Shown piece by piece: positions 13,101 through 33,200 of a DNA stretch of 64,000 nt. Both the position numbers and the translations under genes were made by a program. Position 1 is the first letter of the stretch; each line of letters begins with the position of its first letter. A model generated the notes under the pieces. The model ran no database searches. It worked only from the letters and a program-made list of their open reading frames with translations, and had not been told where the DNA came from. The stretch is from Myripristis murdjan (lineage: Eukaryota; Chordata; Actinopteri; Holocentriformes; Holocentridae), in contig NC_043990.1 of assembly GCF_902150065.1 (NCBI RefSeq), positions 9,269,639 through 9,333,638 on the forward strand. Direction: 5' to 3'.

Positions 13101-13593
13101 CTGGAGCGAGAAGGCCCCGCTGGAGACGCCCCGCGGCTGGCACTGCTCCGCCACCGTCGGAGGGAAGGTGTACGTGGTGGGAGGAAGCCAGCTGGGACCG
13201 GGCGGCGAGCGTGTGGATGTGCTCTCCGTGGAGGTGTTCTCACCGGAGAGCGGAGTGTGGAGCCGCGCCGCCCCTCTCCCCCTGGGCGTCAGCACCGCCG
13301 GCCTGTCGCCGCTGGCCGAGAAGCTCTACCTGCTGGGAGGCTGGAACGAGGCGGAGAAGCGGTACAAGTCGGCCGTCCAGAAGTACGACCCCGCCACAGA
13401 TAGCTGGTCCATGGCAGAGGAGCTGCCCGAGCCCACGGTGGGGGTGTCCTGCTGCACCCTGACCCTCCCACCTCGCCACGCACCCCGCCGGCCGCAGCAC
13501 CGCAACACCCCGGCCCACGAAGAGCCGGCCCAGCCTGGGAAGAACAGGAGCAGAGAGAGCAGCGTGACCCCACTGCAGACCACCACAGCCTAG
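7192..13593 (+). CDS. klhl31: Kelch-like protein 31 (BTB-BACK-Kelch), six coding exons
   Basis: Exons 7192-7505, 8814-8962, 9844-10190, 11759-12058, 12158-12333 and 12795-13593 join in phase into 694 aa. All introns are GT-AG. The N-terminus MAPKK, a BTB domain (about residues 93-201), BACK (202-312) and Kelch propeller (about 380-660) match KLHL31. The segment [19 protein letters not shown] in exon 5 is nearly identical to what I recall of human KLHL31. Diglycine blade marks are visible (AGGED, IGGRN, TGGYI, VGGSQ, LGGWN), with a further IGGRP before the first blade. The family supplies substrate receptors for CUL3 ubiquitin ligase; KLHL31 is muscle-enriched and acts in myofibre maintenance. 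The start ATG at 7192 has a good Kozak context. A non-coding leader from 6837 follows a strong acceptor. Exons 3 and 6 are very GC-rich against AT-rich introns, which creates long antisense shadow frames. A paralogue of klhl31 is the main alternative. Confidence 0.93.
7785..8612 (+). mobile_element. PIF/Harbinger element remnant in klhl31 intron
   Basis: The left part carries the sequence GTTTCACAAAGCAGG with repeated AACTCTGRGT motifs. The right part carries inverted versions around 8520-8600, as in teleost Harbinger elements. Between them, 8196-8390 encodes fragments of a Harbinger transposase N-terminus: [12 protein letters not shown] near 8196 and, in another frame, [12 protein letters not shown] near 8320. 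The coding part is short, frame-shifted and lacks the catalytic DDE domain, so the copy is dead or non-autonomous. Ends are approximate. Confidence 0.65.
12478..12750. repeat. Diverged teleost repeat with GGGCTGGGAAATATGG start
   Basis: The sequence in the last klhl31 intron begins GGGGCTGGGAAATATGGAC and ends with CATATCACAATATTT. This resembles the widespread fish non-autonomous element with GGGCTGGGCGATATGG ends. Family assignment is from memory and boundaries are approximate. Confidence 0.4.
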
Positions 13594-15782
13594 AGAGAGA
13601 GGGACGGAGAGAGAGTAGACGTGAGGAGGGATGGAAACATCAGGAGAACATCTGGATTATGTCTGCTCTGTTTTCTGCATCTTACATCCACTGAAAGTGC
13701 AAAACATGCCTATAGAAGTGTAGACTACATTTCTGGGGACAAGGTGAAGCATTCAACAATGGCAAACAAGATATTATTATTAAATTATGAGCTAAATTAT
13801 TAGACGCATGGGAGCAAACTGATAGATTCACACAGATTAGAAAGAGCAGGGCCATGCCCAGATTTCTGCAGGCAGGTGCTCAAATGAATCCCTCCTCCCC
13901 TGCAAATAATAAATAAATAAACACATTTTAAAATAACACAAATACCATGATGTCACCACAAGCACAAGGCTTTTTATATCATTATCCCACAGTTCTGCAA
14001 AAAACTGCATCTCCAAAGGCAACAGGTTTAATGCACATCAGGTTGTGTTGGCATCCAATAATACATATACTTGGATACATTTTCATAATCAAAAGAGCCT
14101 GTGCATACATCGTTTGCAATATCAAAATAAATGCTATAATGCCATGATCCAAATATCTTTCACAAAATACAATGGCCTTTGCAGCTTGGCATTTGAAAGC
14201 TGCATCTGGTCAATGATCTGACTTTATATGCAATTTAGAAAAAGTAATCTGGTGCCTTTTACATGATTTGTGGTCTCCGTTATAACTCTAAAACCTGCCA
14301 GATTAAATTTGGGGCTCAGTTAGTTCAAAATATGGTAAGGTGTTGCTCTGTGTCACTATCAAGCATTTGCCACAGGTTGTGCAGAAACAGAAAAGAGAGC
14401 TGGCGTCGTCCTGCATGGTCTCAGGGGTTCAGATCGATGGAAAATAGATGAAAAAAAGAGGTGAAAGGGGAGAGAAATGGAGAGCTGAGCAGATGGAGGT
14501 GTAGAGAGAGGAGGACGGAGAGAGAGACGGTGGTTTTGTCAGGACGATACAAGTAGAGATGCTGTATATTCTGGGGTTGGATAGAAGTGGGCCGGCGTCA
14601 AGACGACTGTGAATCTACTAGCAGTACATGTGTACAAATGTGTATCTAGGTAGAGTGTGTGATGCAAAAGTTTGTGTCTGAATGTGTGTGTGTGTGTGTG
14701 TGTTTGTGTGTATGGAGTGTGTTGTGTTGCAGAGCGAATGGTTGAAATGTTAAGTGGCTAATTAGGAATTGAGCCATTCATTTTTTTTTTCCTGTAAAAA
14801 CTACAATGATTCATCAACAAACTTGAAACATTTCTCACAAAGATAGGAACAGGTCAGCAATGAACATGCCCGTGTTTATTGTGTTATTTATGTACTGTAT
14901 AATATGAATCAGTCAGAAGTAGGGTAGCCTGTGATACTGTGATAAAAGTAATATATTTAAAAAAAAAAAAAAAAAAAGTTAGTGATGTAGTATTTAAATA
15001 TGTTTTTTAAGTGCAATGGAGTAGAAAGCAGGGGTGGGTCGGGTGAACACAAGAGGCTGGTAGTGTAAAATACACAGGCAAGTGTTGCCATAGTAACCGA
15101 GAGTAAAGTTAATTTATTTGTACATTAATTTTTGTCCACACCCCACATTCACACCTCCCAGAGAAACACACTGTAGACTATTTTTAAAAAGGACAAAATT
15201 TTTAAAAAATCAGAAAAATGACGGGAAAAATGAAAAATGCACGGGAGACAGGAGAGCACCTGATGGTAAAGTGTCCACTCACCTGTGTGTGTGTATGTGT
15301 GTGTGTCAACATCTGCTGCCGTCAGATGTCAGATTTGTAACCAAAGTGATTTCCTACCAAACGACGAGGCGGTGAAACTCTGCTGGGTGGAGAAGACAAA
15401 GAGCCGAGCGGCCGGGGGCCTTTAGAGCAGGGGGTTTGGGTTCAGGAGCAAAGTGATGAATCCGTCAGCGTGAACTCAGTCTCACTTCTGAAATCGAGAG
15501 AAATCAATGAGGCTAATCTGGCTCCTCTGATTGGCCAAGTCCCTCTGAATTTGTCTCCGTCCTGCTGCTGAGCATGATAGGGCCGGGGTTTCACCGAATA
15601 AAGCCAATCTGATCCAAACTCAAACTGCCTCTGCGACTTTATTTCCTGCTGGGAAATGCACACCATTTGACCACAAATAATTATATTAACAATTAAAAAT
15701 GAATAACTAGTTAGATAGAAATAGATATACACATTGCATACATACATTTTATTTATTTAAAACATATATTCATTGATTTATT

Positions 15783-16114
15783 TTGGTAACACTTCAGAAG
15801 TGTTCCTAAATGACTACTGAGACATTAATATATATTTAAGATCATAATTCCTCCACATATTCATGTTTCTGAACACCACTTATCAATATGCTGATAAATG
15901 TGTTAACTACTTACAAATAAGACAACTTACACAAATGATAATGGCTTTTTTTGTTCATATATTAGTTGTGACGCATCTCTAACCCCTTTATCTTACACTG
16001 ATTTGTCAACAGTTACATATATTTATAGCCATATCTGTATCTTTTATCTATTTTTAAATATTTATGAATGCCTTATTAATCATTTGTTAAGGAACATTAT
16101 TAGAAAGTGATACC
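15783..16114. mobile_element. MITE with TTGGTAACACTT termini
   Basis: The left end TTGGTAACACTT is mirrored at the right end by AAGTGATACCAA, with one mismatch. This resembles the abundant teleost non-autonomous element that starts GGTAACACTT. No coding capacity is seen. The superfamily is not assigned. Confidence 0.55.
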
Positions 16115-16136
16115 AAGTTTTTCTCTAGGTAGTAGA

Positions 16137-16540
16137 AAGTAACTAAAAATACAGTTTTGAGGTACCGGCCCTTGACTGTTTGCATGTTGTGGTACTTTAT
16201 ACTTTTCCTGCACTACATTTCTCTGATGGCTGTGGTCACTTGTTTACTTTGCAGAGGAAGTTTTTCCACACAAAACGTCAGAGGTGCTGCTGTCAGAGTG
16301 TAAACCAGCCAACAGGATGTGGAGCTGTTAGAGCTACAGCATTAAATACTTCCTAAAGGTTGATGCAGCAATTTCCAATTACTTGCACTTTTCATACTTA
16401 ACTACATATTACTAGCAATTTGAAATACATTTGTGCAGGTTAGATTTTGAATATATATCTTTTGTTTTTTTTAAGAGGTATTTTTCTGGCATGGTATAGC
16501 CACTTTAAGGATTTGAGTATTTTTTCCACCACTGGCCAGA
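16137..16540. repeat. Teleost interspersed repeat ending in TTCCACCACTGG
   Basis: The 3' portion (GGATTTGAGTATTTTTTCC then ACCACTGG) matches the common fish repeat terminus that ends in a variant of 'gagtactttttccaccactg'. It is diverged and carries no frame. Confidence 0.4.
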
Positions 16541-17562
16541 CTCATGGTGATCTCCGACACAGTTTTTCCTTTGCTTTGTGTCGTCTTTCAAAATTCAGGC
16601 ACTAAAAGGACGTTTCTCTTTGGTGTTTTTGCTGGTCACTCCTCATTACCTGCTCATTTTCCCTCTTATGTGAACGGTTTTAGGTGAAGTATGACCTTTT
16701 TTTCCCCCCCAGCCTCAACGCTGATTCAGTCAGTGTCTGTCAATGACCCACAAGATCCCAGTTTTTAACCAGAAACTAACCCAGGCTGGCAACATAAAAT
16801 CATGTCCCCCAACTAGGAGGATGCAGGATTTTGTGCAAAGACTCAGCCATGAAACTCCATGGCGCTCAAACTGTAACTCCCCTGGTGTAGACAGGAACCA
16901 ACAAAAATCCCTTGAGGGCAAAATCTCAAGGTGGAACCATTTGAGGGACCTGCTAGATGAGAACAAACTCAATACCAAGTGTTTTCTACATTTCATATTA
17001 GTCTGTACTGAATGAATTATTTTTACAGCGACAGACCCACTGAGGTATGAAACACACCCCGTAACACGCCCGCCTGCCTACTTGTGGTCCCAAAATGTGA
17101 GCTGATTCATCTGTCAAGCCGCACCTCAGAAATATTACCCATCTCATCACCTGTTGTGGTTGAAATCTGCTAACTACTGCCCCCCTGTGGTCTGAGGATC
17201 AAACAGCAACCCAGACCTTAGGCCAAAAACTTCACAGGTTAATTTCAAAATGAGGCCCACAACTAGGAAAGTGATAAATACATGAACCAGCTTATTTTGA
17301 AGCATGATCTAGGCAAGTGTGATTAGATAATACACATTTGTGGACAAAGTTCCCGCCAATTTCTTGAGGTCTACATGATCAAGCTCCAGAAATCCATTTT
17401 AAACGTGTGCAGCTGTCCTGACTTGCTGCAGGTGCACAAGCCACCTGGACTGAACTGTCACAGCAGGAAATTGCTAACATGACACCGGCAAGACAAATGT
17501 CAGACTAGTGCAGAAGGGTTTTTCCAGTAACACCACAGACCCAGACTGGTATTTTTTTCCAT

Positions 17563-17568
17563 TTTATT
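17563..17568 (-). terminator. rpl11: rpl11 poly(A) signal AATAAA
   Basis: AATAAA on the minus strand lies 35 nt downstream of the rpl11 stop codon, which fits the very short 3' UTR typical of ribosomal protein mRNAs. Confidence 0.75.
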
Positions 17569-17602
17569 AGTTTGTTACAAACAAGTTCAAAAAGGCCGTC
17601 CT

Positions 17603-21319
<3,717 letters not shown>

Positions 21320-21330
21320 GTTTGATCACT

Positions 21331-21368
21331 AGAAGAGGACGTTACGTTTCCGGCGCGGCGCATATATA
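21331..21368 (-). promoter_or_regulatory. rpl11: rpl11 core promoter: TATA-like box and 5'TOP start
   Basis: On the minus strand CTATATATG (centred near 21366) lies about 28 nt upstream of a pyrimidine tract CCTCTTCT starting at 21338. The start codon follows about 19 nt later. A C followed by a short pyrimidine run is the 5'TOP signature through which mTOR/LARP1 control translation of ribosomal protein mRNAs. Confidence 0.65.
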
Positions 21369-21460
21369 GGCGAGTGTTCACCGCAAATAGGCTCGTGTCG
21401 ACATCGCGTCCCCGGCACGTTGGTTCCTCTTTGCGCACACCTGCTCATATCAGAGTCATA

Positions 21461-21611
21461 CCCTGCGTTCCAATACCCATACTACCATACTATTTAGTAG
21501 GGAAAAAAAGAATTAGTATGTCCCAATACATACTAAACTACATACTTTGTAAGGGCAGCTGCAGTACATACTAAAAGTAAAAAGTATAAGTATGCGATTT
21601 GGAACGCAGGG
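21461..21611. mobile_element. 151-bp MITE with CCCTGCGTTCCAA inverted ends
   Basis: The element starts CCCTGCGTTCCAA and ends TTGGAACGCAGGG, a perfect 13-bp terminal inverted repeat. The interior is built of repeated CATACTA/TAGTATG motifs. No clear target duplication is visible and there is no frame. It sits about 125 bp upstream of the presumed rpl11 start site. Confidence 0.75.
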
Positions 21612-22025
21612 AGAAAAACTTTTTCGATCCTTGAAGGGAAACTGGATCAGCTGCACGTGCTCACACTCCCAAGGGAAGGATTAAATTATAAGAAATAGAA
21701 AAAGAAGTAAGAAGTATTAGAAAGTATGTGCATTGTGTATAAATCTGATTCTATTATCATCAATGGGTGCTATAAACTGCTACTCAAGTGGAAGTACTGA
21801 TACTCTGCTGATGTTTTACTGCAGTAGAAGCAGAAGTACTGCTGAAAAAATATACTGCAGTAAAATGGCCAACTCACTGATATTATTTATTTTAAATATA
21901 AATAAATATGAATTATTTCACACTTTTTTGTTTACTACATAATTCCATGTGTTCATTCATAGTTTTGATGCCTTCATTTAGAATCTACAATGTAAATAGT
22001 AATAATAATATAAAGAAAAAACATT

Positions 22026-22066
22026 AAATGAGAAGGTGTGTCCAAACTTTTGACTGGTAGTGTATA
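22026..22066. mobile_element. Tc1/mariner terminal fragment
   Basis: The sequence GAAGGTGTGTCCAAACTTTT followed by GACTGGTAGTGTATA matches the terminal inverted repeat of a very common teleost Tc1-like transposon. The opposite end is not visible nearby, so this is a solo or truncated end. Confidence 0.7.
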
Positions 22067-23773
22067 TATAATAAGCACAGGTTCAATGTACAGTCTAACT
22101 CCATAAAGATCCCTCAGTTTCAGTTCAGAAAACAAATGGTTTCTTTTGTCCCTCTTTCTTTGTTTTTTTTAACAGCTGAGTTCTTTTCAACCACTTTTTC
22201 TGTCTGACTGGGTGCACCCTCATGCAGCTGAATCACAATCTCAATTCTCAATATAAACTCTTATTGTCATTACAGTATAACGAAATTAAAAGCTTAGCCT
22301 TAAAGTGCAGACCACATAAAACAAAAGAACCACCCAACCTCTACCGGTTGGGTGGAGAGGGGAGAGAGAGACAAAGAGACAGAGACAGGGAGATAAGGAC
22401 AAACTGGGACAAATTGATGCAGCTCCAAGACTCTTTAGGGCCCAGTCTGCACAAATACACCGTTGTACAACAAGCCAGAAGAACACATTTGGAATGCATG
22501 GTTTATGGCCAAAACTGCATGGGATTAGCATGGGATTAGCGCAAAGGGGAGAGCCGTGGTTACCCAGAGAGCCCATTTTCATTCACAGATCTGGAGGTCA
22601 GAGGTCAAGGGACCCTGCTGGAAACAGCCATGGTTTCATGTGATCCCAGTATCTTTACTTTAAATCAGTTTTGCAATGAAATTATTGATCAAAAAACAAT
22701 AATACACTACATCAACAATGTAAACCAGGGATGGATGTGCAACTTTTATGGGGGTAAGGGCCACCAAATATTTTAAGTCATCATGAGGGGCCGCAGTGCC
22801 TTGCAAGGCAGCGAAGCCACATCCAGACTCAAACCAGAGATGGTCCTCACTCGGTCCTTCCACAGGCACAGGGAATGTATTTGAGGAAGAACGAAGAAGG
22901 TAAGTGTCGTTTCCCAGTCAAGTAAAGTAAAGTAAGACAAAAACAAAAGCCATGTCAAAAACACTTCTACAAACACTTTGAGTGTGGACTGCTCAGAGTG
23001 GAACTGTGCAGTTTGTGATCTTGACCCAGCCGCCGTGGCAGGAGACGGGCGAGGCTGGCATGTAGTGGGAGTGACTTAATAAGCTATATTTACAGAAAAA
23101 ACAAACAAACTTTAAAGTCTTGAAAACCAAATAGTTACCACCAGTCTATGGACTTGAATTCCAGAAAAAGCTGACTTGCAGTCCTCCACATGGCCAGAAT
23201 GATTCATTCATCAGCTGCCTGTCTGAATTGTCAGGAATCCTTTAACATCAACAAAATATATACAGACTAGCCATTTTTTGAAGAGACTTTAAATGTGCTG
23301 TATTTTCCAGGCAGTTGTTATTGTCTTTTGAGTGGCTGCTATGATTTCTGTGGGCAGTTACTATGGGGTGGTGGGTGCCGTGTTGTGCATTAAGGATTCC
23401 AGCAGCAAGTTTGTAGAGCTTCAGCATCTTCAAACTGCCTAGTGAAGGTACAGAGCATCAGTCTCTCAATATAGGACCTCCTTTCAGTAGCAAGGTAACC
23501 CTTCAAAATAGGAGCATACTGCAGTATTGACTCAGATTACACCACATCTCCCTCTCTTACAAAAACCTGCAGACAAACAAAAGGTTGTTATCAAATCAAA
23601 ACTTGCCAAACTCAAAACTCAGCATAAGTGTTTCTTGCATATTACACTTAAAAATTCAGAATGAACATTTCTTAAACTCAAAGATTCAAGATTTTTATTT
23701 GTCACATGCATGAATGTACGTGTACAGCAGCAGTGAAATGTGGTGAAGATACAACTTCCTCACTTTTACTCTC

Positions 23774-23971
23774 TCATAACTTGCTATGCTCATCAAGTCC
23801 ATCCAGTCTGTGGGGTTTATCCACCACTCTGCCAAACCTAGTCCTGGCAGGAACAGGTGTAATGTCTCTGGAGTCAAGGTGGTGTGTACCTGTGGGGCTG
23901 TCCACTAGATATGAGCGTGTGCCCTGGGTCTTGGTGTGTGTAATCGACACTGGCTGACTTAAACCTCTCAC
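23774..23971 (-). mobile_element. Fossil fragment resembling Ty3/Gypsy pol 3' end
   Basis: The minus-strand translation contains TRSYLVDSPTG and PVPARTRFGRVVDKP. These resemble the tail after the integrase domain in Ty3/Gypsy LTR retrotransposons. Only this short fragment is present, without LTRs or other domains, so it is a broken, old copy. Confidence 0.4.
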
Positions 23972-24022
23972 ACGGTGTCTTTTAACTTCCTCTCCCTTTC
24001 TTTAACTGTAACAATAGCTCCA

Positions 24023-24642
24023 TTATAGTCCAGTAATTTTAGGCCAAAATTGGGGTCAACCTAGGACAAATTGCAAGAGAAGCAAACTCAACTGATTTTG
24101 TATCCTCAGTTTGTCCTGAGTGAGGGGAAAAAAGTCCCAAGAAATCCCATTGGTGGAAAGTTTTGAAAATCACCTATTTATGACCATATAATACCAAAAA
24201 ACACTGTTTTTAACACACAGGGGAAAGTGATCAAAATTTTACTTTCAGATATCACTATAAAAATTCACAAGTTGATTACACACACAAAGACAAGAAAAAA
24301 AGTCAATTACAAGTTCTTTGAATTATTCTGTTTACACATGCATATCACACATTATCTGATCTGATATGCGCTAATAAGGAATATAAGGAATAAATGCCAG
24401 AACAGATATTTAAACAGTGAATTAAAAGGTTACTATATATATAGTAACCTTTTAATTCACTGTTTAAATATCTGTTACTATATATATAGTATATAGTATA
24501 TATTACTATATATATAGTAACCTTTTAATTTCCACCAATGGGATTTCCCCTCACTCAGGACAAACTGAGGATCCAAAATCAGTTGAGTTTGCTTCTCTTG
24601 CAATTTGTCCTAGGCTTTTTTTGTAAAATGACTGGACTATTA
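24023..24642. mobile_element. 614-bp foldback (long-TIR) element beside the srsf10 promoter
   Basis: Arms of about 130 bp, 24026-24160 and 24536-24639, are inverted copies; shared blocks include CAATTTGTCCTAGG, CAGTTTGTCCTGAGTGAGGG and CCCATTGGTGGAAA. The ends TAGTCCAGT and ACTGGACTA are flanked by TTA on both sides (24023-24025 and 24640-24642). This could be a 3-bp Harbinger-type duplication; reading the outer TA as the duplication would instead suggest Tc1/mariner. The centre contains a perfect 76-bp palindrome. There is no coding frame. The right end lies about 65 bp from the srsf10 promoter's NRF1-like site. Confidence 0.8.
24401..24476. repeat. Perfect 76-bp palindrome
   Basis: Each base from 24401 pairs with its mirror to 24476 around a centre at 24438.5, with no spacer and no mismatch (38-bp arms, AT-rich). 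Part of it is repeated again at about 24500-24532. It lies inside the foldback element. Confidence 0.92.
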
Positions 24643-24703
24643 GGAAGATGTGGAGTGAGCAGACAGGGAAGAAGAAAAAAAGAAGAGGAAGGCGCGTTGT
24701 TAC

Positions 24704-24714
24704 TGCGCATGCGC
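24704..24714. promoter_or_regulatory. srsf10: NRF1-like site in srsf10 promoter
   Basis: TGCGCATGCGC is the palindromic NRF1 core. It lies about 100 bp upstream of the srsf10 start codon, in a TATA-less promoter, as is usual for housekeeping genes. Confidence 0.65.
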
Positions 24715-24813
24715 TCAACCTTTATCGTTGCAGCTTTTTTCTTTTTCTCTAAATAAACTTAGCAGCGAGTGTAGCTAGCTAACTCACACACACAAGTTAC
24801 ACGAGTTGTGATT

Positions 24814-29541
<4,728 letters not shown>

Positions 29542-30270
29542 GAACTATCTGCTCCCTCCTCTAAACCCCACGCCTGCAAAAAGGGATGGGGTATAAATGG
29601 TTAAAACATTGGTCATCTGCCAAAAAAAAAGAAATGGTTTGTTTGTACGAAATGTTCTCTCTGATTTTGAAAAGGGATGAAATTGAATGTTGTGATATCC
29701 CACTAAACCAGGTGTGGAATGCTTATGTTTTGTTCCTTTGTCTTGAGAACAATGCTGGTCCTTTGGTTTTATTAAATGTCTTTTGGTAAGGAGAGCCGCG
29801 GAATATCAGACACATTTCAGCAGTTTCCATGCTCAGGAGAAGTCCGCTGAGAGGAGTTTTCATTGCCTTTTTTATATATACAGCAAATGTTGAGTTGGCG
29901 GGGCGTATCTCAAAAGTTTGAAAATCCAGTCACTTTTCAAGTGTTAGAATTTTGTCTACCAATGACTTAAACTACCACCTCTTGTTTAAAATGTACTACA
30001 GTGTTCTGATTTTGTGATATCAGTTGTTTTCTCTGAGAGTAGGTGCCACTTTTCTTCCTTCTTTTTTTTTTCTCTTCATTTTGGAACTGCTCCAAATACC
30101 CAGAAATGTTCTGAAGAGCAACAATTTTGTGTTTACGTGGCTATATAAATGGTTTTCCAGAATAAATCTTGTCACTATTTGCATGTTTAAACCTCCTAAC
30201 CTTTTATCTTTAGTTAACTTGTTGAAAAAAATGAAGACATTATTTTGAAAGTAATAAACGGATAACATAT
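29542..30270 (+). other. srsf10: srsf10 3' UTR
   Basis: AT-rich sequence after the stop. Candidate AATAAA signals are at about 30162 and at 30253-30258; the latter fits a roughly 0.75-kb 3' UTR. Confidence 0.55.
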
Positions 30271-33200
30271 AGGAAACAGTGTGGCATCAGATTTTTATTT
30301 GCAAATCATAATCAACCCAGTAGGCAGATACTTAGACCATAGATGCTCTTTTTCAGCTGCAGTCACTGGCGCTGGTGTCACATTCATTAAGTGAAGCCCT
30401 CAGGACCTTCCTAGCAACTGTGACTTTTTTTTTGGGAAGAGTAGTGCAGGCTTGAAGTTACAGTTGATTGGTTTTATTTCATGTAGACAACTGCAGCTCC
30501 CACTGCCCAAGTCAAGTTGGTTATAGATAGTTTTTAACCAATTTTCTTTTAAATGTTATATTTTTTTAACCCCTCACTATATTTTAACGTCTTTTTGCCT
30601 TGCTGTGCATCACTGAGTAAATTTGTTGATTTGACTTAAAAAGAGTATCTGAGGAACCACAGTGCTGCTGTTGATCAGTGTGCAGCTCCACTGCAGCAGC
30701 TGCGGGCAAAGTGCCTTGCTCAAGGGCCGTGTGCAACAGTAGTTGTTTGGGAAGGGAGGAGCACACGCCTGCATGGCTTGTCAGACGAGGCATGCCAATT
30801 GATTTCCAGTTAATGGAATATAAATCATGGTAGCTGGGAGGAACAACTTAATTGGAATCACAGAGAACCAACCATGTATGAAATCGGACATGCCCTATTG
30901 ATCACGGTATTGAAAAAATACATTGATTGAAAAAAGTACAGTGGTAGTGTGGGGGTCCATTTTTAGTTGTATTAAGCACAGCTGGGATGAACAAAAACAC
31001 AGTAGGATGCAAATATGCCTGTTTGGCCAATTAAAAGTGACAGAGCCACTGTGCATAGACACTGAAAAAAAAAAAAAAAAGTCCAATAGGGGAAAAAGGT
31101 CAAAGGGAGTGGTTCGGTATGATGTGTAGCTCGGAGAGGAAATCATGGTTTAGTTTAGGCAGCTTTGTTTATAAAGAACATTTCATACACAGGCAATTGT
31201 AAGTGTTATACTGCACAAAAGCAACATAATTACATTTACGAAAAAAAAGAGTACAAGTTTCATTTCAAGAAAAAAGACTTAGGTGCCTCACCTCCAATGA
31301 TTGAATAAGAAGTTTGTAGAGAATCATTTTTTAAAAAAAGAAATGCATGAAAAAATGTGTCAAAGAAGAGAAAGGAAATTATAAAAGTTGAATAGGGGGG
31401 CATGCTGCATAAAAATGAAAAATGATAGACCCACAATTTCAGTGCCACTCCAAAATATTGGGAGTCCGCATCTATATCTACAAAAAAAAGTGAACAAACA
31501 AATTTGTAATTTATTCAGATAATATATATTTGGGATTTCTAAATTTCAGTGTGTATGTCTATCTGTTTTTATACTGTTCTTACAAATTGCCTTTGCAGCA
31601 AAAGCAAATTGTTGAGGTTTGTTTTGCAAGTGCTGGCCCATACAACATCAGTGGTCAGAGCTTTGGTCTCCACTTGGGGCATATATATATTACACATAAA
31701 TAACACAATCTGAGAGCCTGTGACCGGGACCAATTTGCAGTGTACAGGAAGGCAGTTGACATCCCAAGGCAATGATTGACATGATTGAACTGGTCTTTAG
31801 CAGGAATATAGCGGCTGAGTGTGCAGGGGGGATGAGGCTGGACAGAAATGTGGTCGGTGGTCCATGCAGGCAGAGTTGTGGTCGTAGCACAAACGATAAT
31901 GTCCCGAAAGACAGAAATGGTTGCAGAAAAATGTTTTGCTGCCGAGGATGACTGTTCAGTTCAGTTAGGGGTTAAGATGCTGCCACTGTAGGTGCAATGA
32001 AAACCATGGACTTGGATATTCTCTAATAAGGTAAGGGATTATTTCAGGGTCTGTTGTTTTAGTTTTCAGTCACTGAGATTCTAACTAAGTACAGTAGCTT
32101 CTTAAAGCTCACTCAAAAATTTACCAGTAGAGCTGATGTGAAGACCTTTGATGAGAGCATAATTGAGGCTGTAAGATAATTGGTGTGTTAATAAAGTGCA
32201 ACTACAAGATTTAATAATGAGGTCTGACTTGCACCTCAGGAGTAAACACTTTACATTGCTCATGAATTTGTTGAGGGGATGCTAATTCACTGTACAACGT
32301 AGACCCTAAAGAGGCAGTCAATGCTATGATCAGATGGGCATAATTAGCCATTTCAGAAATAATGATGATCATAGGATTGTTATGTACCTTCAGGGCAGCA
32401 AACAGAAACCTCCCACCACAGAAGATCCGGGGCCAACCCAGGATACGGGCTCTCCACGCGCTGACCTGCAGCACAAGGGGTGAATTTAGGAGGGTCAACC
32501 AAGTTCGGGGCCCTTGGAAAGCAGCCAGAGTGGGCAACCAACAATTGAATATTTGGCAATACGTTTCAGCCCCCAATGTCTCGCAGGACCCATCATCATC
32601 ATCACCACCGGCAGTCCATTCATACCGCTGCAAGGTAAATGGCAGCACAGCACAACATTGATTTCTCTTGGCAGGCTATAAGTTCTGAACAAGTACAACC
32701 AGCAGGGATCATTTTTTCCTAGTTTTCACCAGCGGTGGAGCCAGAAACCTCATTCAGCAATTAAATTACAATTTGCAATTGTGCAAAAAAAAAAAAAAAA
32801 GATTATCCATGCAGTCAGGATTGTGTTTAACAGCAGGTTGTTATTGCAGCAAGCCTTTATCTTTACATTTCCTACCGAAAATGAAAGGTAAGTTGAGTCA
32901 CTTCAAATTAAATCTTTATCAGTAAGTAGATTTACAACAATGCAGTGGGTAAAACCTTTCAGCTTTATACATTGCAATGCTTTTCTCTTTTTTGCTGTCT
33001 CAAGAACAATATCGTGTTACAATTATTTACTGCATGACTATTTTGAAATGATTATGGTTCATGTGTAATAATTGCCAGTTCTTCACTTATTAGCAGATGA
33101 CATTAAAATGCTAATGAAAAATATTAACAACAGTGTTCATATTAACATTTGTATATATTTAATATTAATGAAAAAGTATCCTTTGATTTATGTTTCACAT

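Larger units (their letters stand above)
13594..17562. other. klhl31 3' UTR and klhl31-rpl11 intergenic DNA
   Basis: Candidate AATAAA signals for klhl31 lie at 14126-14131 and 15597-15602; I cannot tell which is used. The rest is AT-rich sequence with repeats at about 15783-16113 and 16137-16540. No further coding exon is seen before the rpl11 tail. Confidence 0.5.
21612..24022. other. rpl11-srsf10 intergenic DNA
   Basis: The spacer between the divergent rpl11 and srsf10 promoters holds a Tc1-type end, a 10-bp perfect hairpin (22330-22355) and a short LTR-element fossil (about 23774-23971). I see no host gene. Frames up to 105 aa in this stretch lack recognisable domains. Confidence 0.5.

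Noticed and set aside
12730-13586. Long antisense and alternate-frame ORFs over klhl31 exon 6
   Set aside because: Shadows of a very GC-rich exon with few stop codons; the klhl31 frame explains the sequence.
17160-17190. CTCF site at ACTGCCCCCCTGTGGTC
   Set aside because: At least two mismatches at core positions; not convincing beside the 56987 site.
32211-32661. 145-aa minus and 99-aa plus ORFs in the srsf10-gja9 spacer
   Set aside because: Mutually overlapping on opposite strands, with no recognisable motif, splice context or codon bias.
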